Shown: positions 1-9,492 of the stretch, in pieces
How positions within the stretch are numbered: the stretch's first letter is position 1
How the letters are laid out: every line of letters starts with the position of its first letter
Assembly (NCBI RefSeq): GCF_030694085.1
Contig: NZ_JAUXZE010000009.1
Span: 1-64,000, forward strand
Direction: 5' to 3'
Origin: Tabrizicola sp.
GTDB taxonomy: Bacteria; Pseudomonadota; Alphaproteobacteria; Rhodobacterales; Rhodobacteraceae
Length of the DNA: 64,000 bases
Position numbers and translations under genes: made by a program
Notes under the pieces: model-generated
Told to the model about the DNA's origin: nothing
The model's input: only the letters and a program-made list of their open reading frames with translations
Database searches by the model: none

Positions 1-447
1 CCGAAGTAACGTGACCCACAAGTAGTGAAGCTGACACCTAGATCATCGGGTTTCCCCTACTAGGCCGATATGCTGCGATCAGACGCCGATGCGCCCAAAC
101 CGCCCGCATATCCCTTCATTAACCAACAAGATTCAAAGAGCCATCGTCAGACAAAAAACGTGCGATCCGCCAATTCCTTGGCGTATCCCTTCGCGCCGTG
201 CCTTCAGATTTTCCGGTCTTCCGCGTCGACTTGCCGTCGCTTCCGTCCGTCACCGTCACGTTTCCGCTTCGGTGAGGCGGTATTTACGGAGAGGCCGCGG
301 TGCCCGCAAGAGCAAAAAACACCTTTGTCGCAAAAAATTTGCAGAAGCGGGAAACACTCGCAAAATCTGGTGGTTGGCGCAATAGAGCCCACTACGGGCG
401 CGGCATTGCGGCAATTTTCTTGCGGGCGCAGCATCGCCCAAGACCGC
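1..447. other. intergenic/unassigned left edge
   Basis: No convincing gene is visible here. The open frames are short, Arg/Ser/Pro-rich, mutually overlapping and lack ribosome binding sites, as expected of shadow frames in GC-rich DNA. The sequence lies downstream of msrQ. I see no clear terminator with a T-run and no tRNA. A gene whose body lies left of the window could end here, but I cannot support one. Confidence 0.5.
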
Positions 448-1056
448 TCAGGCCTGGGCGCGCAGCCTTATCCCACCCCTGGGAAGAAGCCGCAGGGCCA
501 CAAGGCCAAGCGCAAGGGCCAGATAGACCAGCACTTCGGTCGTCCAGACCTTCGATAGCAACGCCAGATGCGCCGCTCCGGCCAGAATCGCCACATAGGC
601 CAGCTTATGAAGACGCCCCCAGGCCAAAGCGCCCATCCGTCGGATCGCCCCGTTCCACGAGGTCAATGCCAGGGGAATCATCACCACGAACCCGATCATC
701 CCCAGGATCACGAAGGGCCGCTTGGTCAGGTCCGCCAGCATCTCGCTCCAGCGCAGGCCCATATCCAGCCAGACCCAGGCCACCAGGTGCAGACTTACAT
801 AGAGAAAGGAGAGCAACCCCAGCGCCCGGCGAAAGCGCAGAAGGTTGAAGCCAAACCGACGCAGGGGCGTGATCGCCAGAGACGCCAGCAGGAACTGCAA
901 TCCGCGCTCGCCCAAGCCTCGCTCGATTGCCTTCACGGGATCGGGGCCAAGCCCGCCGAATACCGCGCCCCAGATCAGAAAGGCCAGTGGCACCAGCCCT
1001 AGGAGATACACCACCCAGGTCGGAACCCGGCGCGCCTGGGTGTTCAGCCAATCCAT
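448..1056 (-). CDS. msrQ: MsrQ, heme-binding membrane subunit of the periplasmic methionine sulfoxide reductase
   Basis: A 202-residue polytopic membrane protein with about six hydrophobic segments. It carries the ferric-reductase-like pattern of histidines (SLHLVAW near residue 110, RLHKLAY near 150, AAHLALL near 162) that bind b-type heme in the YedZ/MsrQ family. In the family it passes electrons from the quinone pool or cytoplasmic flavin to MsrP, which repairs oxidised methionines in periplasmic proteins. Its ATG overlaps the msrP stop codon in an ATGA arrangement, so the two are translationally coupled in the usual P-then-Q order. Length is typical. Confidence 0.93.
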   Translation of the reverse strand: MDWLNTQARRVPTWVVYLLGLVPLAFLIWGAVFGGLGPDPVKAIERGLGERGLQFLLASLAITPLRRFGFNLLRFRRALGLLSFLYVSLHLVAWVWLDMGLRWSEMLADLTKRPFVILGMIGFVVMIPLALTSWNGAIRRMGALAWGRLHKLAYVAILAGAAHLALLSKVWTTEVLVYLALALGLVALRLLPRGGIRLRAQA

Positions 1057-1955
1057 CAGTAGTCGACCGCCAGATCCTGTCCGGCGTAAAGCGACGCAAC
1101 CTCGGCTTCATAACCGTTGAACATCAGCGTGTCCTGCCGCCCCCCGAAAAGACCCGAGCCGATGCGGCGTTCCGAGGCCTGGCTCCAGCGCGGATGGTCC
1201 ACCTTGGGGTTCACGTTGGAATAGAAGCCGTATTCGGACGGCTGCAGCATGTTCCAGGTCGTTTGCGGCATGGTGTCGACGAGGCTGATCTTCACGATCG
1301 ACTTGATCGACTTGAACCCGTACTTCCACGGCACGACCAGCCGGATCGGCGCGCCGTTCTGCTTGGGCATCGCCTCGCCATAAAGTCCGGTCGCCATGAT
1401 CGTCAGCGGATGCATCGCCTCGTCCAGCCGCAGGCCCTCACGATAGGGCCAGTCGATGAACGGCGAGGCGACACCCGGCATCTCTTCCGGCCGCACCAGC
1501 GTTTCGAAGGCCACGAACTTCGCGCCGGGCTGCACACCAACCCGGTCCAGCAGGCCGGAAAGCTGAAAGCCGATCCAGGGCACGACCATCGACCAGGCCT
1601 CGACGCAGCGGAAGCGGTAGATGCGTTCCTCTAGCGGCTGTCCCTTGACCACGTCGGCAAGGTCATAGGTGCCGGGCTTGTCGACCATCCCGTCGATCAC
1701 GATCGACCAGGGGTCGACCGTCATCGCTCCGGCATAAGCGGCGGGGTCATCCTTGCCGGTGCCAAATTCGTAGAAGTTGTTGTAGGAGGTGATGTCCCCG
1801 AAGCTGTTCGGCTCTTCGTCGGTCGAGTAGGCGCTTTTCGCGGCCTCGATCTTCGCAAGGGCAGGAGTGGCCAGCAAGGCAGCCCCGCCGACCATCAACT
1901 TGCGGCGGTTCAGCCACAGCGGCTTCGGCGTGACGTCGGACCAGTTCAGGCGCAT
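1056..1955 (-). CDS. msrP: MsrP, periplasmic molybdopterin-dependent protein-methionine-sulfoxide reductase
   Basis: Catalytic subunit that reduces Met-S-O and Met-R-O in periplasmic proteins; a sulfite-oxidase-fold molybdoenzyme. A twin-arginine signal is visible at the N terminus ([14 protein letters not shown], about residues 16-29), as needed for folded export with Mo cofactor. The cofactor-binding cysteine lies in the motif [14 protein letters not shown] start at the ATG at 1955 because a GGAG sits a few bases upstream and the protein then begins [14 protein letters not shown] as in relatives; an upstream in-frame ATG at 2015 would add 20 uncharacteristic residues. Forms an operon with msrQ. 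Confidence 0.93.
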   Translation of the reverse strand: MRLNWSDVTPKPLWLNRRKLMVGGAALLATPALAKIEAAKSAYSTDEEPNSFGDITSYNNFYEFGTGKDDPAAYAGAMTVDPWSIVIDGMVDKPGTYDLADVVKGQPLEERIYRFRCVEAWSMVVPWIGFQLSGLLDRVGVQPGAKFVAFETLVRPEEMPGVASPFIDWPYREGLRLDEAMHPLTIMATGLYGEAMPKQNGAPIRLVVPWKYGFKSIKSIVKISLVDTMPQTTWNMLQPSEYGFYSNVNPKVDHPRWSQASERRIGSGLFGGRQDTLMFNGYEAEVASLYAGQDLAVDY

Positions 1956-2168
1956 GGGAGGCTCCGGTTTCAACTTCCTCCAAACATGCCGCAATCGGCA
2001 TGAAAGGCAAAACAAACCGCGTCACATGTCTGCCAGTGGTTTGAAATGTTGCCGGATCCGATCACGCACTCTGAACTTTGCTCACAGTCCTTTGTCTGGA
2101 AATCGCCAAGGACCGCAGCTTAGCGCGCAATCGTTCTGGGTCAAGCTGGCCTCACGCGAAAGTCGGCA

Positions 2169-2198
2169 TGATCCAATGTCGCAGCCCGTCCCTATCAC
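2169..2198 (+). promoter_or_regulatory. putative sigma-E (RpoE/ChrR type) promoter of the fasciclin genes
   Basis: TGATCC at 2169-2174 is followed 18 bp later by TATCAC at 2193-2198, leaving a leader of about 45 nt before the ATG at 2251. TGATCC is the -35 element used by the singlet-oxygen sigma factor RpoE of Rhodobacter sphaeroides, and a fasciclin-domain gene belongs, as I recall, to that regulon. The match is visible; the sigma factor assignment is inference. Confidence 0.5.
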
Positions 2199-2250
2199 TC
2201 TCGCCAATGACGGCATGACCGATCAAACACCGATCAAACGGAGTGACCCT

Positions 2251-2736
2251 ATGATCCGCAGAACTTTCCTTGCGCTGACCGCCGCAACCGCCTTCGCGAT
2301 GCCCGCCTTGGCTGACGGCCATTCAAAGGACATCGTCGACACCGCCGTTGCCGCTGGCTCGTTCAACACGCTTGCCGCCGCGCTGACGGCTGCTGGCCTG
2401 GTCGAGACGCTGAAGGGCGAAGGCCCGTTCACCGTCTTCGCGCCGACCGACGCTGCTTTCGCGGCTCTGCCCGCCGGCACCGTCGAGGACCTGCTGAAGC
2501 CCGAAAACAAGGACAAGCTGGTCGCGATCCTGACCTACCACGTCGTGCCCGGCAAGGTGATGTCCACCGACCTGACCGAAGGCATGATGGCCGCCACCGT
2601 GAATGGCGCCGAAGTGACCATCACCCTCGATGGCGGCCCGAAGGTCAACGGCGCGGTCATCTCGGCCCCGGACGTTGCGGCCTCGAACGGCGTGATCCAC
2701 GTGATCGACTCCGTCATCCTGCCGCCGGAAGGCTGA
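2251..2736 (+). CDS. secreted fasciclin (FAS1) domain protein
   Basis: A 161-residue protein made of a signal peptide (residues 1-22, ending PALADG) and one FAS1 domain. The FAS1 hallmarks are plain: the H1 region [17 protein letters not shown], the central [10 protein letters not shown], and the H2 region [16 protein letters not shown]1 domains mediate adhesion or protein-protein contacts at the cell surface; the exact partner is unknown. The ATG at 2251 follows GGAG; an in-frame ATG far upstream is part of a shadow frame. The next gene is a paralogue, separated by a hairpin terminator. A stress-type promoter upstream suggests induction by photo-oxidative stress. Confidence 0.92.
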   Translation: MIRRTFLALTAATAFAMPALADGHSKDIVDTAVAAGSFNTLAAALTAAGLVETLKGEGPFTVFAPTDAAFAALPAGTVEDLLKPENKDKLVAILTYHVVPGKVMSTDLTEGMMAATVNGAEVTITLDGGPKVNGAVISAPDVAASNGVIHVIDSVILPPEG

Positions 2737-2745
2737 TCAACCAGG

Positions 2746-2774
2746 GGGGGCGCTTCGGCGCCCCCTTCCTTTTC
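2746..2774 (+). terminator. intrinsic terminator after the first fasciclin gene
   Basis: Perfect 8-bp stem GGGGGCGC / GCGCCCCC with a TTCG tetraloop (2746-2765), followed by TTCCTTTTC. It lies 10 bp after the stop codon and only 20 bp before the second fasciclin ATG, so it probably gives partial termination inside a two-gene unit. Confidence 0.85.
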
Positions 2775-2794
2775 AACCAACAGGGGACACCACG

Positions 2795-3286
2795 ATGAAC
2801 CGCCGCACTCTCTTCCGCCTGGCCGCAGCCGTCTCGGTCACCGCACTGATCGCCGCCTGCGTTCCTGCCGAAACCAAGCCTGATATCGTCGACATCGCGT
2901 CGTCGAATGAAGATTTCTCCACCCTCGTCGCCGCCGTCAGCGCCGCGGGCCTCGTCGACACGCTGAAAGGCGACGGCCCCTTCACCGTCTTCGCCCCGAC
3001 GAACGCCGCCTTCGCCGCGTTGCCTGCGGGGACCGTCGAGAACCTGCTGAAGCCCGAGAACAAGGACCAGCTGATCAAGATCCTGACCTATCACGTCGTG
3101 CCCGGCGAAGTGACCTCGGACCAGCTGGCGGGAAAGCGGATGAATGTCGCCACTGTGCAGGGCCAGACCGTCCACATCGACGGTCGGAACGGGGTCAAGG
3201 TCAACAAGTCGCGGGTGACCACGGCGGACATCATGGCCTCGAACGGGGTGATCCACGTGATCGACCGGGTGCTGCTGCCGAAGTGA
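2795..3286 (+). CDS. fasciclin-domain lipoprotein
   Basis: A 163-residue FAS1 protein closely related to the preceding gene product (shared [29 protein letters not shown] and ILTYHVVPG blocks), consistent with tandem duplication. The difference is at the N terminus: a lipobox, ALIAAC with the cysteine at residue 22, predicts a lipidated, membrane-anchored form, whereas the first copy is released by signal peptidase I. The pair thus offers one soluble and one anchored FAS1 domain. Ends at a strong terminator at 3386. Function beyond adhesion or protein contact cannot be said. Confidence 0.92.
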   Translation: MNRRTLFRLAAAVSVTALIAACVPAETKPDIVDIASSNEDFSTLVAAVSAAGLVDTLKGDGPFTVFAPTNAAFAALPAGTVENLLKPENKDQLIKILTYHVVPGEVTSDQLAGKRMNVATVQGQTVHIDGRNGVKVNKSRVTTADIMASNGVIHVIDRVLLPK

Positions 3287-3385
3287 CCTGTCCACGCAGG
3301 ACAGGAAGTAGCAATCCAAGGAAAACAACCACCTGGCTGCGGACGTTTACCGACGGTTAACCAGTCTGACGTGTCACCGATAGAA

Positions 3386-3412
3386 GGGGCTCTCCGTTCG
3401 AGAGCCCCTTTT
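3386..3412 (+). terminator. intrinsic terminator of the fasciclin unit
   Basis: Stem GGGGCTCT / AGAGCCCC with a 7-nt loop (3386-3408) followed by TTTTC. It separates the fasciclin genes from the caspase-like gene downstream. Confidence 0.9.
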
Positions 3413-3547
3413 CACGTCAAGTCATCCTTCCCGACCCGCCCATCGCCCGTTTCCAGGGCGCGGCACACGCTTTGCGCTTTGCCCAGCGCCCCAATCGGCA
3501 TAGCCTTTTTTGCAAGGATCCATTTCTCATACCTGCCGAATCCCGCC

Positions 3548-5050
3548 ATGTACCGCCGCCTTCTGGCCCTGACCTTAAGCATTGCAGTCCTGGTTGGCCC
3601 CGCACGGGCGGAAACCCGCGCCGAGGAGCGCGTCGCGCTGGTCCTTGGGATGGCAAGCTACATCTCGGTCACGCCCCTGAAGAACACGATCAACGATGCC
3701 AGCGCACTGGCGGCGACCCTGGAAGATATCGGCTTTGCGGTCGATATTCGGATGGACGCCACGCGTGAAGAGACGCTGGCCGCGCTTGAAGATTTCGCCT
3801 TCCGCGCCGAGACGGCCGACATCGCCCTGATCTATTACGCCGGGCATGGCGTCTCGGTGCAGGGGACGACCTTTCTGATACCAGTCGACGCCCAGGTCCG
3901 GCAGGCGAAGGATATCGTCGCGGCCTCGGTCACGATGGACCAGATGCTGGCCGCCGTGGACGGGGCGCGACGGATGTCGATCCTGATCCTGGACAGCTGC
4001 CGCGACAATCCCTTTCCCGACGTGATCGACCTGCGCGACCCCGAGGTGGCCAAGGGCCTGACCACCGGCAAGGGCGGCCTTGCCGCGCCGTCGCCGGACC
4101 GGGGAACTCTGGTCGCCTTCGCGGCCCGCGACGGGGCGGTGGCGCTGGACGGGCAGGGCCAGAACAGCCCCTTCAACATCGCGCTGCGCGACAACATCGT
4201 GAAACCCGAACTAGAGATCAGCCTGCTGTTCCGCCAGGTCCGCGACGACGTGCTGGCCGCCACTTCAAACCAGCAGGAGCCCACGACCTACGGTGCCCTG
4301 CCGGGCGAGCCCTTCTACCTGACGGGTGGGGCCACAGCCTCGGCCGAGCCGGGGGTGCAGGAACTGGCCGTCGCTTGGCAGCGCGTCGTGGCTGCCGACC
4401 GCGAGACGCTGGAGAGATCGGCCGCCGCCGGGGATTCCCGGTCGCTTGTGGGGCTGGCGCTGGCCAAGCTGGATCGGCAAAGCACCGACTACGCGCCGCA
4501 AGAAGCGTTGAAGCTTCTGGACCAGGCAGTCGCTGCAGGCGACCCGGATGCCAAGTACCGGCTGGCCAAGGTGCTGGAGGGTGGCCTTGGCGTCGATCCC
4601 GACCCGGGCCGTGCCCGGACCTTGTATGCAGAAGCCGCAGAAGCGAAGATCCCCGCCGCGCTGAACGACATGGGCTATTTCCATTTCACCGGCGAGCTTG
4701 GGCTGGACAAGGACCGCGACAAGGCCCTGACGCTGTTCCAGGAGGCTGCAGCGCAGGGCCATACCGAGGCGATGTTCAACGTGGCGTCATTCGCGGCCAA
4801 TGGCCTCGTCCCCGACCTTGGCCCGCAGGATGCCGCCGATCTTCTGTACCGCGCCCTGCGGGGCGGCAGCGAGCTGGCGCTGGACGGACTGCTGAACAAC
4901 GCCGACAAGTTCCCAGGCGAGACCTGGGCCGGTCTGCAGCAGATTCTTGCCGACAAGGGGCTTTATGACGGCACGGTCGACGGTTCGTTCGGCCCAGGTA
5001 CGCGGCGGGCTGTCCTCGCCGCCTACGGTATTTTTGAAACGGAGAATTGA
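3548..5050 (+). CDS. exported caspase-like (C14) protease with Sel1 repeats and a C-terminal peptidoglycan-binding domain
   Basis: A 500-residue protein. Residues 1-21 are a signal peptide (cut near ARA-ET). Residues 27-270 are a caspase/metacaspase p20-like domain with the catalytic dyad: His100 in YYAGHG and Cys151 in LDSCRDNPF. Residues 345-465 contain Sel1-like repeats (for example GDPDAKYRLAKVLEGGLGV). The last 35 residues (LQQILADKGLYDGTVDG, then SFGPGTRRAVL) match a PG_binding_1 domain. The start at 3548 is chosen because the signal peptide begins there; an in-frame ATG at 3371 would place 59 unlike residues before it. The following gene starts 1 nt after the stop, so the two are coupled. 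Confidence 0.88.
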   Translation: MYRRLLALTLSIAVLVGPARAETRAEERVALVLGMASYISVTPLKNTINDASALAATLEDIGFAVDIRMDATREETLAALEDFAFRAETADIALIYYAGHGVSVQGTTFLIPVDAQVRQAKDIVAASVTMDQMLAAVDGARRMSILILDSCRDNPFPDVIDLRDPEVAKGLTTGKGGLAAPSPDRGTLVAFAARDGAVALDGQGQNSPFNIALRDNIVKPELEISLLFRQVRDDVLAATSNQQEPTTYGALPGEPFYLTGGATASAEPGVQELAVAWQRVVAADRETLERSAAAGDSRSLVGLALAKLDRQSTDYAPQEALKLLDQAVAAGDPDAKYRLAKVLEGGLGVDPDPGRARTLYAEAAEAKIPAALNDMGYFHFTGELGLDKDRDKALTLFQEAAAQGHTEAMFNVASFAANGLVPDLGPQDAADLLYRALRGGSELALDGLLNNADKFPGETWAGLQQILADKGLYDGTVDGSFGPGTRRAVLAAYGIFETEN

Positions 5051-5051
5051 G

Positions 5052-5693
5052 ATGATCAGATCGATCCTGTCCCCATTTCTGCTGGCCCTGGGCCTTATCT
5101 TCTTGATTCCGGTCACTCCCGCTTTGGCAGATTGCCATGAGGACGAGTCAGAATCCGAAGAGCCGGACTTTTCGACATTCAGCTTGTTCAGCATTTCCTG
5201 CCATGACGGTGATGACCCCACGCCAGGTCAAAGCATCAACTCCGGCGTCACAAAGGGGATCGTCAAGATCCTGAACGGGGCCAACAGCACCTGTGGCAGC
5301 CGGATCGAGCTGCGATACCGGATCGACTGCCTGCGACTTTACTACCTGAAAGTCGCGGCGAACCTGCCGAATACTGGTGACTACCTGCCGATCAAGCAGG
5401 CCATGCTGGATGCTGCGGACAAGCTTGATGCCATCGTGACCAAGTACGAGGACCAGAGTGCCCCGATCCTCCGTCCACGCGAAGGTCACAAGTCGGGTGC
5501 CAAGCGCCTGCCGAAAGTGCGGCCGGTGAAAGAAGCCTTTGCCGAAGCCGCGGCGGTCGAGGCCGCGATGGTTGTCGAGGAGGCCGAGCTGATCATCATC
5601 CGATCGGGCGGCGATCCGGCGCGACGGACCCAGGCCTACACCGACGTCGCCACGGCGGTCGAAGAGAACCTGGTGATCCTGCGTTCGGCCTGA
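5052..5693 (+). CDS. secreted hypothetical protein coupled to the caspase-like gene
   Basis: A 213-residue protein with a signal peptide (residues 1-26, ending TPALADC). The mature part has an acidic start (CHEDESESEEPDF), cysteines at about 53, 77 and 90 (SISCHDG, STCGSRIELRYRIDC) and an alpha-helical, Ala/Glu-rich second half. I do not recognise a family. Its ATG lies 1 nt after the caspase-like gene stop, and its ribosome binding site (GGAG) is inside that gene, so a shared function, for example substrate, inhibitor or scaffold, is plausible but unproven. Confidence 0.8.
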   Translation: MIRSILSPFLLALGLIFLIPVTPALADCHEDESESEEPDFSTFSLFSISCHDGDDPTPGQSINSGVTKGIVKILNGANSTCGSRIELRYRIDCLRLYYLKVAANLPNTGDYLPIKQAMLDAADKLDAIVTKYEDQSAPILRPREGHKSGAKRLPKVRPVKEAFAEAAAVEAAMVVEEAELIIIRSGGDPARRTQAYTDVATAVEENLVILRSA

Positions 5694-5784
5694 CCCCTCC
5701 AGCGCCGCTCTTTCGCGGCCAATCACGGGAACGAATCCCCATTCCCGGCGTTTCCCGATGCAGCAACATTGGGGAGCGCGTCTT

Positions 5785-6039
5785 ATGGGGATCATCTGGA
5801 CCATCGTCATCGGCTTTCTCGCCGGGATCATCGCCAAGTTCATCATGCCGGGTGACCGGAACGAGCCTGCAGGCTTTGTGATGACCGCAATCCTGGGAAT
5901 CGTCGGCGCCTTCGTGGCGAACTTTCTGGGCCAGTCGCTTGGCTGGTATGGGCCCGAGGATGGCGCAGGACTCATCGGGGCAACCCTGGGTGCGATCATC
6001 GTCCTGATGATCTACGGCTACATGCGTCGCCGCGCCTGA
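5785..6039 (+). CDS. GlsB/YeaQ/YmgE family stress-response membrane protein
   Basis: An 84-residue protein of three hydrophobic segments beginning MGIIWTIVIGFLAGIIAKFIMPG, the signature of the transglycosylase-associated (YeaQ/YmgE/GlsB) family, including the conserved GxxGAFVANFLGQ-like second segment. I start at 5785, behind GGGAG, rather than at the ATG at 5758, because family members start at this methionine. The role in the family is poorly defined; members are often induced by envelope or general stress. The neighbouring YidB-like gene may be cotranscribed (34-bp gap). Confidence 0.88.
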   Translation: MGIIWTIVIGFLAGIIAKFIMPGDRNEPAGFVMTAILGIVGAFVANFLGQSLGWYGPEDGAGLIGATLGAIIVLMIYGYMRRRA

Positions 6040-6073
6040 TCCCCTCTGACCCTTCCAACGCAAGGACTTCATC

Positions 6074-6529
6074 ATGGCCAAAGGCAGCCCTTCCCTTATC
6101 GCCCTTCTCGGTCTTCTGGCCGTGGCGGGCTACCAGAATCGCGACAAGCTTTCCGAGGTGCTGAACACACGCGGCTCGGACCCTGCCCGTCCGGGCGATC
6201 AGGCTAGCCCGCTCGACGGGTTTCGCCAGATGCTGGGCGGAGGTGGAGTCATGGGCGGCTTGTCAGAGCTTTTCGAGCGCTTCTCCAACCCGGTGCAAAA
6301 GGCCAAAGTCGACAGCTGGGTGCAGCGCGGGCCGAATGTGCCGTTGGCCCCGGACGAGCTTGAAGCGGCACTTGACGAAGAGACGCTTGCCGAACTGGGC
6401 GCGAAGACCGGACTTAGCCGGGAAGAGCTGCTGTCGCGGCTCAGCACCTCTCTGCCCGAGGTGGTGGATCAAGTGACCCCCGAGGGGCAGTTCCCGCCGA
6501 TCAGCGCGCCCGAGCCACGGTCCATCTAA
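6074..6529 (+). CDS. YidB/DUF937 family protein
   Basis: A 151-residue protein with a hydrophobic N terminus (SLIALLGLLAVAGYQ), a Gly-rich linker (QMLGGGGVMGGLSELFERF) and a C-terminal helical domain containing SWVQRGPNVPLAPDELEAAL, the pattern of the YidB family, in which a W-x-G-x-N-x-x-x-x-x-x-x-L block is conserved. No enzymatic role is known for the family. The gene is followed by a 24-bp perfect palindrome that may terminate transcription from both sides before the convergent clpB. Confidence 0.85.
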   Translation: MAKGSPSLIALLGLLAVAGYQNRDKLSEVLNTRGSDPARPGDQASPLDGFRQMLGGGGVMGGLSELFERFSNPVQKAKVDSWVQRGPNVPLAPDELEAALDEETLAELGAKTGLSREELLSRLSTSLPEVVDQVTPEGQFPPISAPEPRSI

Positions 6530-6560
6530 CTCGATATCCCATCCAGTTGATGCGCCAAGC

Positions 6561-6588
6561 GTAGGGTGGGCGATATCGCCCACCCTGC
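6561..6588. repeat. dispersed palindrome, copy A1
   Basis: The 24 bp at 6563-6586 form a perfect palindrome centred on CGATATCG and flanked by GTA and GCG. Nearly the same sequence recurs at 26191-26218. Here it lies between the convergent YidB-like and clpB genes and, followed by GCGTTTTG, could act as a terminator. Confidence 0.85.
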
Positions 6589-6594
6589 GTTTTG

Positions 6595-9210
6595 TCAGTG
6601 CACCACGGCCGACTGCGGCCGTTCGCGGCGGCTTTGCACCACGCGGTCGCCGATGATCAGGCCTTCCGGTCCAGCCGTCACGCGGATCGTCGTGCCGTCC
6701 AGCACATCCCCAGCCAAGAGCATCTCGGACAACGGGTCCTGCAACTGGCGCTGGATCACCCGCTTCAGGGGCCGCGCGCCGAAGACCGGGTCGTAGCCCT
6801 CATCCGCCAGCCAGGCCTTCGCCCCGGCGTCCAGCTCCAGCGCGATCTTCCGCGCTGCAAGGCGCGCCTCCAGCCGGTGCAGCTGGATCTCGACGATCCC
6901 CGACATATCCGCCCGGTTCAGCCGGTCGAAGATGATCTGCTCGTCCAGACGGTTCAGGAATTCGGGCCGGAAATGCTGCCGGACCGCCTCCATCACCTCG
7001 GCCTTGGCCCCGCTGGCATCCACGCCTTCCGGCAGCTCGGACAACGCCCGCGCCCCAAGGTTCGAGGTCAGGATGATCAGCGTCTGCTTGAAGTCGACCG
7101 TGCGACCCTGGCCATCGGTCAGCCGTCCGTCGTCCAGCACCTGCAAGAGCACGTTGAACACGTCCGGGTGTGCCTTTTCCACCTCGTCGAACAGCACCAC
7201 CTGATAGGGCCGCCGCCGCACCGCTTCGGTCAGCACACCACCTTCATCGTAGCCCACATAACCGGGGGGCGCGCCGATCAGGCGGCTGACGGAGTGTTTC
7301 TCCATGAACTCCGACATGTCGATGCGGACCATCGCGCTGTCGTCGTCAAACAGATACTCGGCCAGCGCCTTGGTCAGTTCCGTCTTGCCAACGCCGGTCG
7401 GGCCGAGGAACAGGAACGACCCAAGCGGCCGGTTTTCATCCGACAGACCCGCCCGAGACCGGCGCACCGCGCGCGACACCGCGCCCACTGCCGCCTGCTG
7501 CCCGACGACGCGACGGCCCAGCTCCTCTTCCATCTTGAGAAGCTTTTCCTTCTCGCCTTCCAGCATCTTCGTGGTCGGGATGCCGGTCCAGCGTTCCACC
7601 ACCTCGGCGATCTGCTCGGGACGCACGGCCTCGGCCACCAGGGCCTGACCCTCCTTGGCTTCCGCCTCGACAAGGTCCTTCTCTAGCTGCGGGATGCGGC
7701 CGTATTGCAACTCGCCCGCCTTGGCGAAGTTGCCCTCGCGCTTGGCGCCTTCCAGTTCGGCCCGCGCCACGTCCAGCTGTTCCTTCAGCGTCCGCGCCGC
7801 CTCCAGTGAAGCACGCTCATTCTGCCACTTCGCCGTCAGCTCTGCCGACTTCTGCTGCAGATCGGCCAGCTCCTTCTCGAGCTTCTCCAGCCGGTCCTTC
7901 GACGCCGCATCGTCTTCCTTCTTCAAGGCCTCGGCCTCGATCTGGAACTGCAGCACCTGCCGGTCGAGGGCATCAAGCTCCTCGGGTTTGGAATCCACCT
8001 CCATCCGCAAGCGGCTGGCGGCTTCGTCCATCAAGTCGATCGCCTTGTCGGGCAGGAATCGGTCGGTGATATAGCGGTGCGACAAGGTCGCCGCCGCGAC
8101 CAAGGCCGCATCGGTGATCCGCACCCCGTGGTGCAACTCGTACTTCTCCTTGATCCCGCGCAGGATGGAGATCGAATCCTCGACCGTCGGCTCCTCGACG
8201 AAGACCGGCTGGAACCTGCGGGCCAAAGCCGCGTCCTTTTCAACATGCTTGCGGTACTCGTCCAGCGTGGTCGCACCGATACAATGCAGTTCGCCCCGCG
8301 CCAGCGCCGGCTTGATCAGGTTCGCCGCATCCATCGCGCCTTCGGACTTGCCCGCCCCGACCAGTGTATGCATCTCGTCGATGAACAGGATGACCTCTCC
8401 CGCCGCAGCTTCGATTTCCTTCAGGATCGCCTTCAGCCGCTCTTCAAACTCGCCGCGATACTTCGCGCCCGCGATCAGCGACCCCATGTCCAGCGCCATA
8501 AGCTTCTTGTTGCGCAAGGACTCCGGCACGTCTCCGTCGACGATGCGCAGGGCAAGGCCCTCGGCAATCGCCGTCTTGCCGACGCCCGGCTCGCCAATCA
8601 GCACCGGGTTGTTCTTCGTGCGCCGCGACAACACCTGCATCGCGCGCCTGATCTCTTCATCCCGCCCGATGATCGGGTCGATCTTGCCGTCCCGCGCCGC
8701 CTGGGTCAGGTCGCGCGCGTATTTGTTCAGCGCCTCCATCGTGTCTTCCGACGAAGCGCTGTCCGCCGTCCGCCCCTTGCGGACCTCGTTGATCGCCGTG
8801 TTCAGCCCCTGGGCCGTCACCGCCCCCGCCGTCAGCGCATCCTTGGCCCGCGTGTTGACCAGCGCCAGCGCCGTCAGCAGGCGTTCAACCGGAACGAAGC
8901 TGTCCCCGGCCTTCTTCGCAACGGTTTCCGCTTCGTCCAGGACGCGGACAAGTTGCGGGTCAACATAGGTCTGCGCATCGCCGCCCGTGACCTTGGGCAG
9001 CTTGGCGATCGAGGCGTTGATTGCCGCGTTGACCTGTTCCGGCGAGCCACCCGCCTTACGGATCAGGTTCGCCGCAAGCCCCTGGTCGTCATCCATCAGC
9101 GCCTTCAGCAGATGGTCGGGCAGCACGCGCTGGTGGCTTTCCCGCATCGCGATGGTCTGCGCGGCCTGAAGGAACCCGCGCGACCGTTCCGTGAATTTCT
9201 CCAAATTCAT
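6595..9210 (-). CDS. clpB: ClpB, ATP-dependent disaggregase chaperone
   Basis: 871 residues, the normal length for ClpB, which with DnaK/DnaJ/GrpE extracts proteins from aggregates. Domains in order: Clp N domain (1-150), first AAA+ module with Walker [10 protein letters not shown] and Walker B VILFIDE (160-400), a long coiled-coil middle domain (about 410-525), a second AAA+ module with [10 protein letters not shown] (about 560-760) and the C-terminal D2-small domain. The coiled-coil and the absence of a ClpP-binding IGF/L loop separate it from ClpA/ClpC. It stands alone with a 282-bp upstream gap; I could not pick out a convincing sigma-32 promoter. Confidence 0.97.
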   Translation of the reverse strand: MNLEKFTERSRGFLQAAQTIAMRESHQRVLPDHLLKALMDDDQGLAANLIRKAGGSPEQVNAAINASIAKLPKVTGGDAQTYVDPQLVRVLDEAETVAKKAGDSFVPVERLLTALALVNTRAKDALTAGAVTAQGLNTAINEVRKGRTADSASSEDTMEALNKYARDLTQAARDGKIDPIIGRDEEIRRAMQVLSRRTKNNPVLIGEPGVGKTAIAEGLALRIVDGDVPESLRNKKLMALDMGSLIAGAKYRGEFEERLKAILKEIEAAAGEVILFIDEMHTLVGAGKSEGAMDAANLIKPALARGELHCIGATTLDEYRKHVEKDAALARRFQPVFVEEPTVEDSISILRGIKEKYELHHGVRITDAALVAAATLSHRYITDRFLPDKAIDLMDEAASRLRMEVDSKPEELDALDRQVLQFQIEAEALKKEDDAASKDRLEKLEKELADLQQKSAELTAKWQNERASLEAARTLKEQLDVARAELEGAKREGNFAKAGELQYGRIPQLEKDLVEAEAKEGQALVAEAVRPEQIAEVVERWTGIPTTKMLEGEKEKLLKMEEELGRRVVGQQAAVGAVSRAVRRSRAGLSDENRPLGSFLFLGPTGVGKTELTKALAEYLFDDDSAMVRIDMSEFMEKHSVSRLIGAPPGYVGYDEGGVLTEAVRRRPYQVVLFDEVEKAHPDVFNVLLQVLDDGRLTDGQGRTVDFKQTLIILTSNLGARALSELPEGVDASGAKAEVMEAVRQHFRPEFLNRLDEQIIFDRLNRADMSGIVEIQLHRLEARLAARKIALELDAGAKAWLADEGYDPVFGARPLKRVIQRQLQDPLSEMLLAGDVLDGTTIRVTAGPEGLIIGDRVVQSRRERPQSAVVH

Positions 9211-9492
9211 CGGTCGTCTCCTCTTGCAAAGCGCCCCGCTTGCGGTGCCCGGTCATCCAGCACACCCCGTGAAGGCCTTGTCCTTGATCTGGGCGCGGGT
9301 CGAAAATTTTGCAATCCCCGCCTGCACAAAATCCACAGCACCCCGAAACTCAGCGTTTCGGCCTTTCCTTGCCGATCCCCCTGAAAGTGATCGGCGGGTT
9401 TGGGCAGCCTGGCGGCCTCAGGGGCCTCCGTGGCTTGCAATACCCGCCCCCACCGCCATCCTTGGTCCTTCGACTTTTGGAAAGGCCCGACA

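Noticed and set aside
70..558. 162-codon open frame at the left edge
   Set aside because: It overlaps the msrQ 3' end, has no ribosome binding site and a composition of random GC-rich DNA.
3345..3361. TTTA-N7-TTAA resembling a CtrA site before the caspase-like gene
   Set aside because: One mismatch to the core and it lies upstream of a terminator that separates it from the gene.
8077..9384. 435-codon antisense frame over clpB
   Set aside because: Mirror frame of a conserved chaperone, no recognisable domain.
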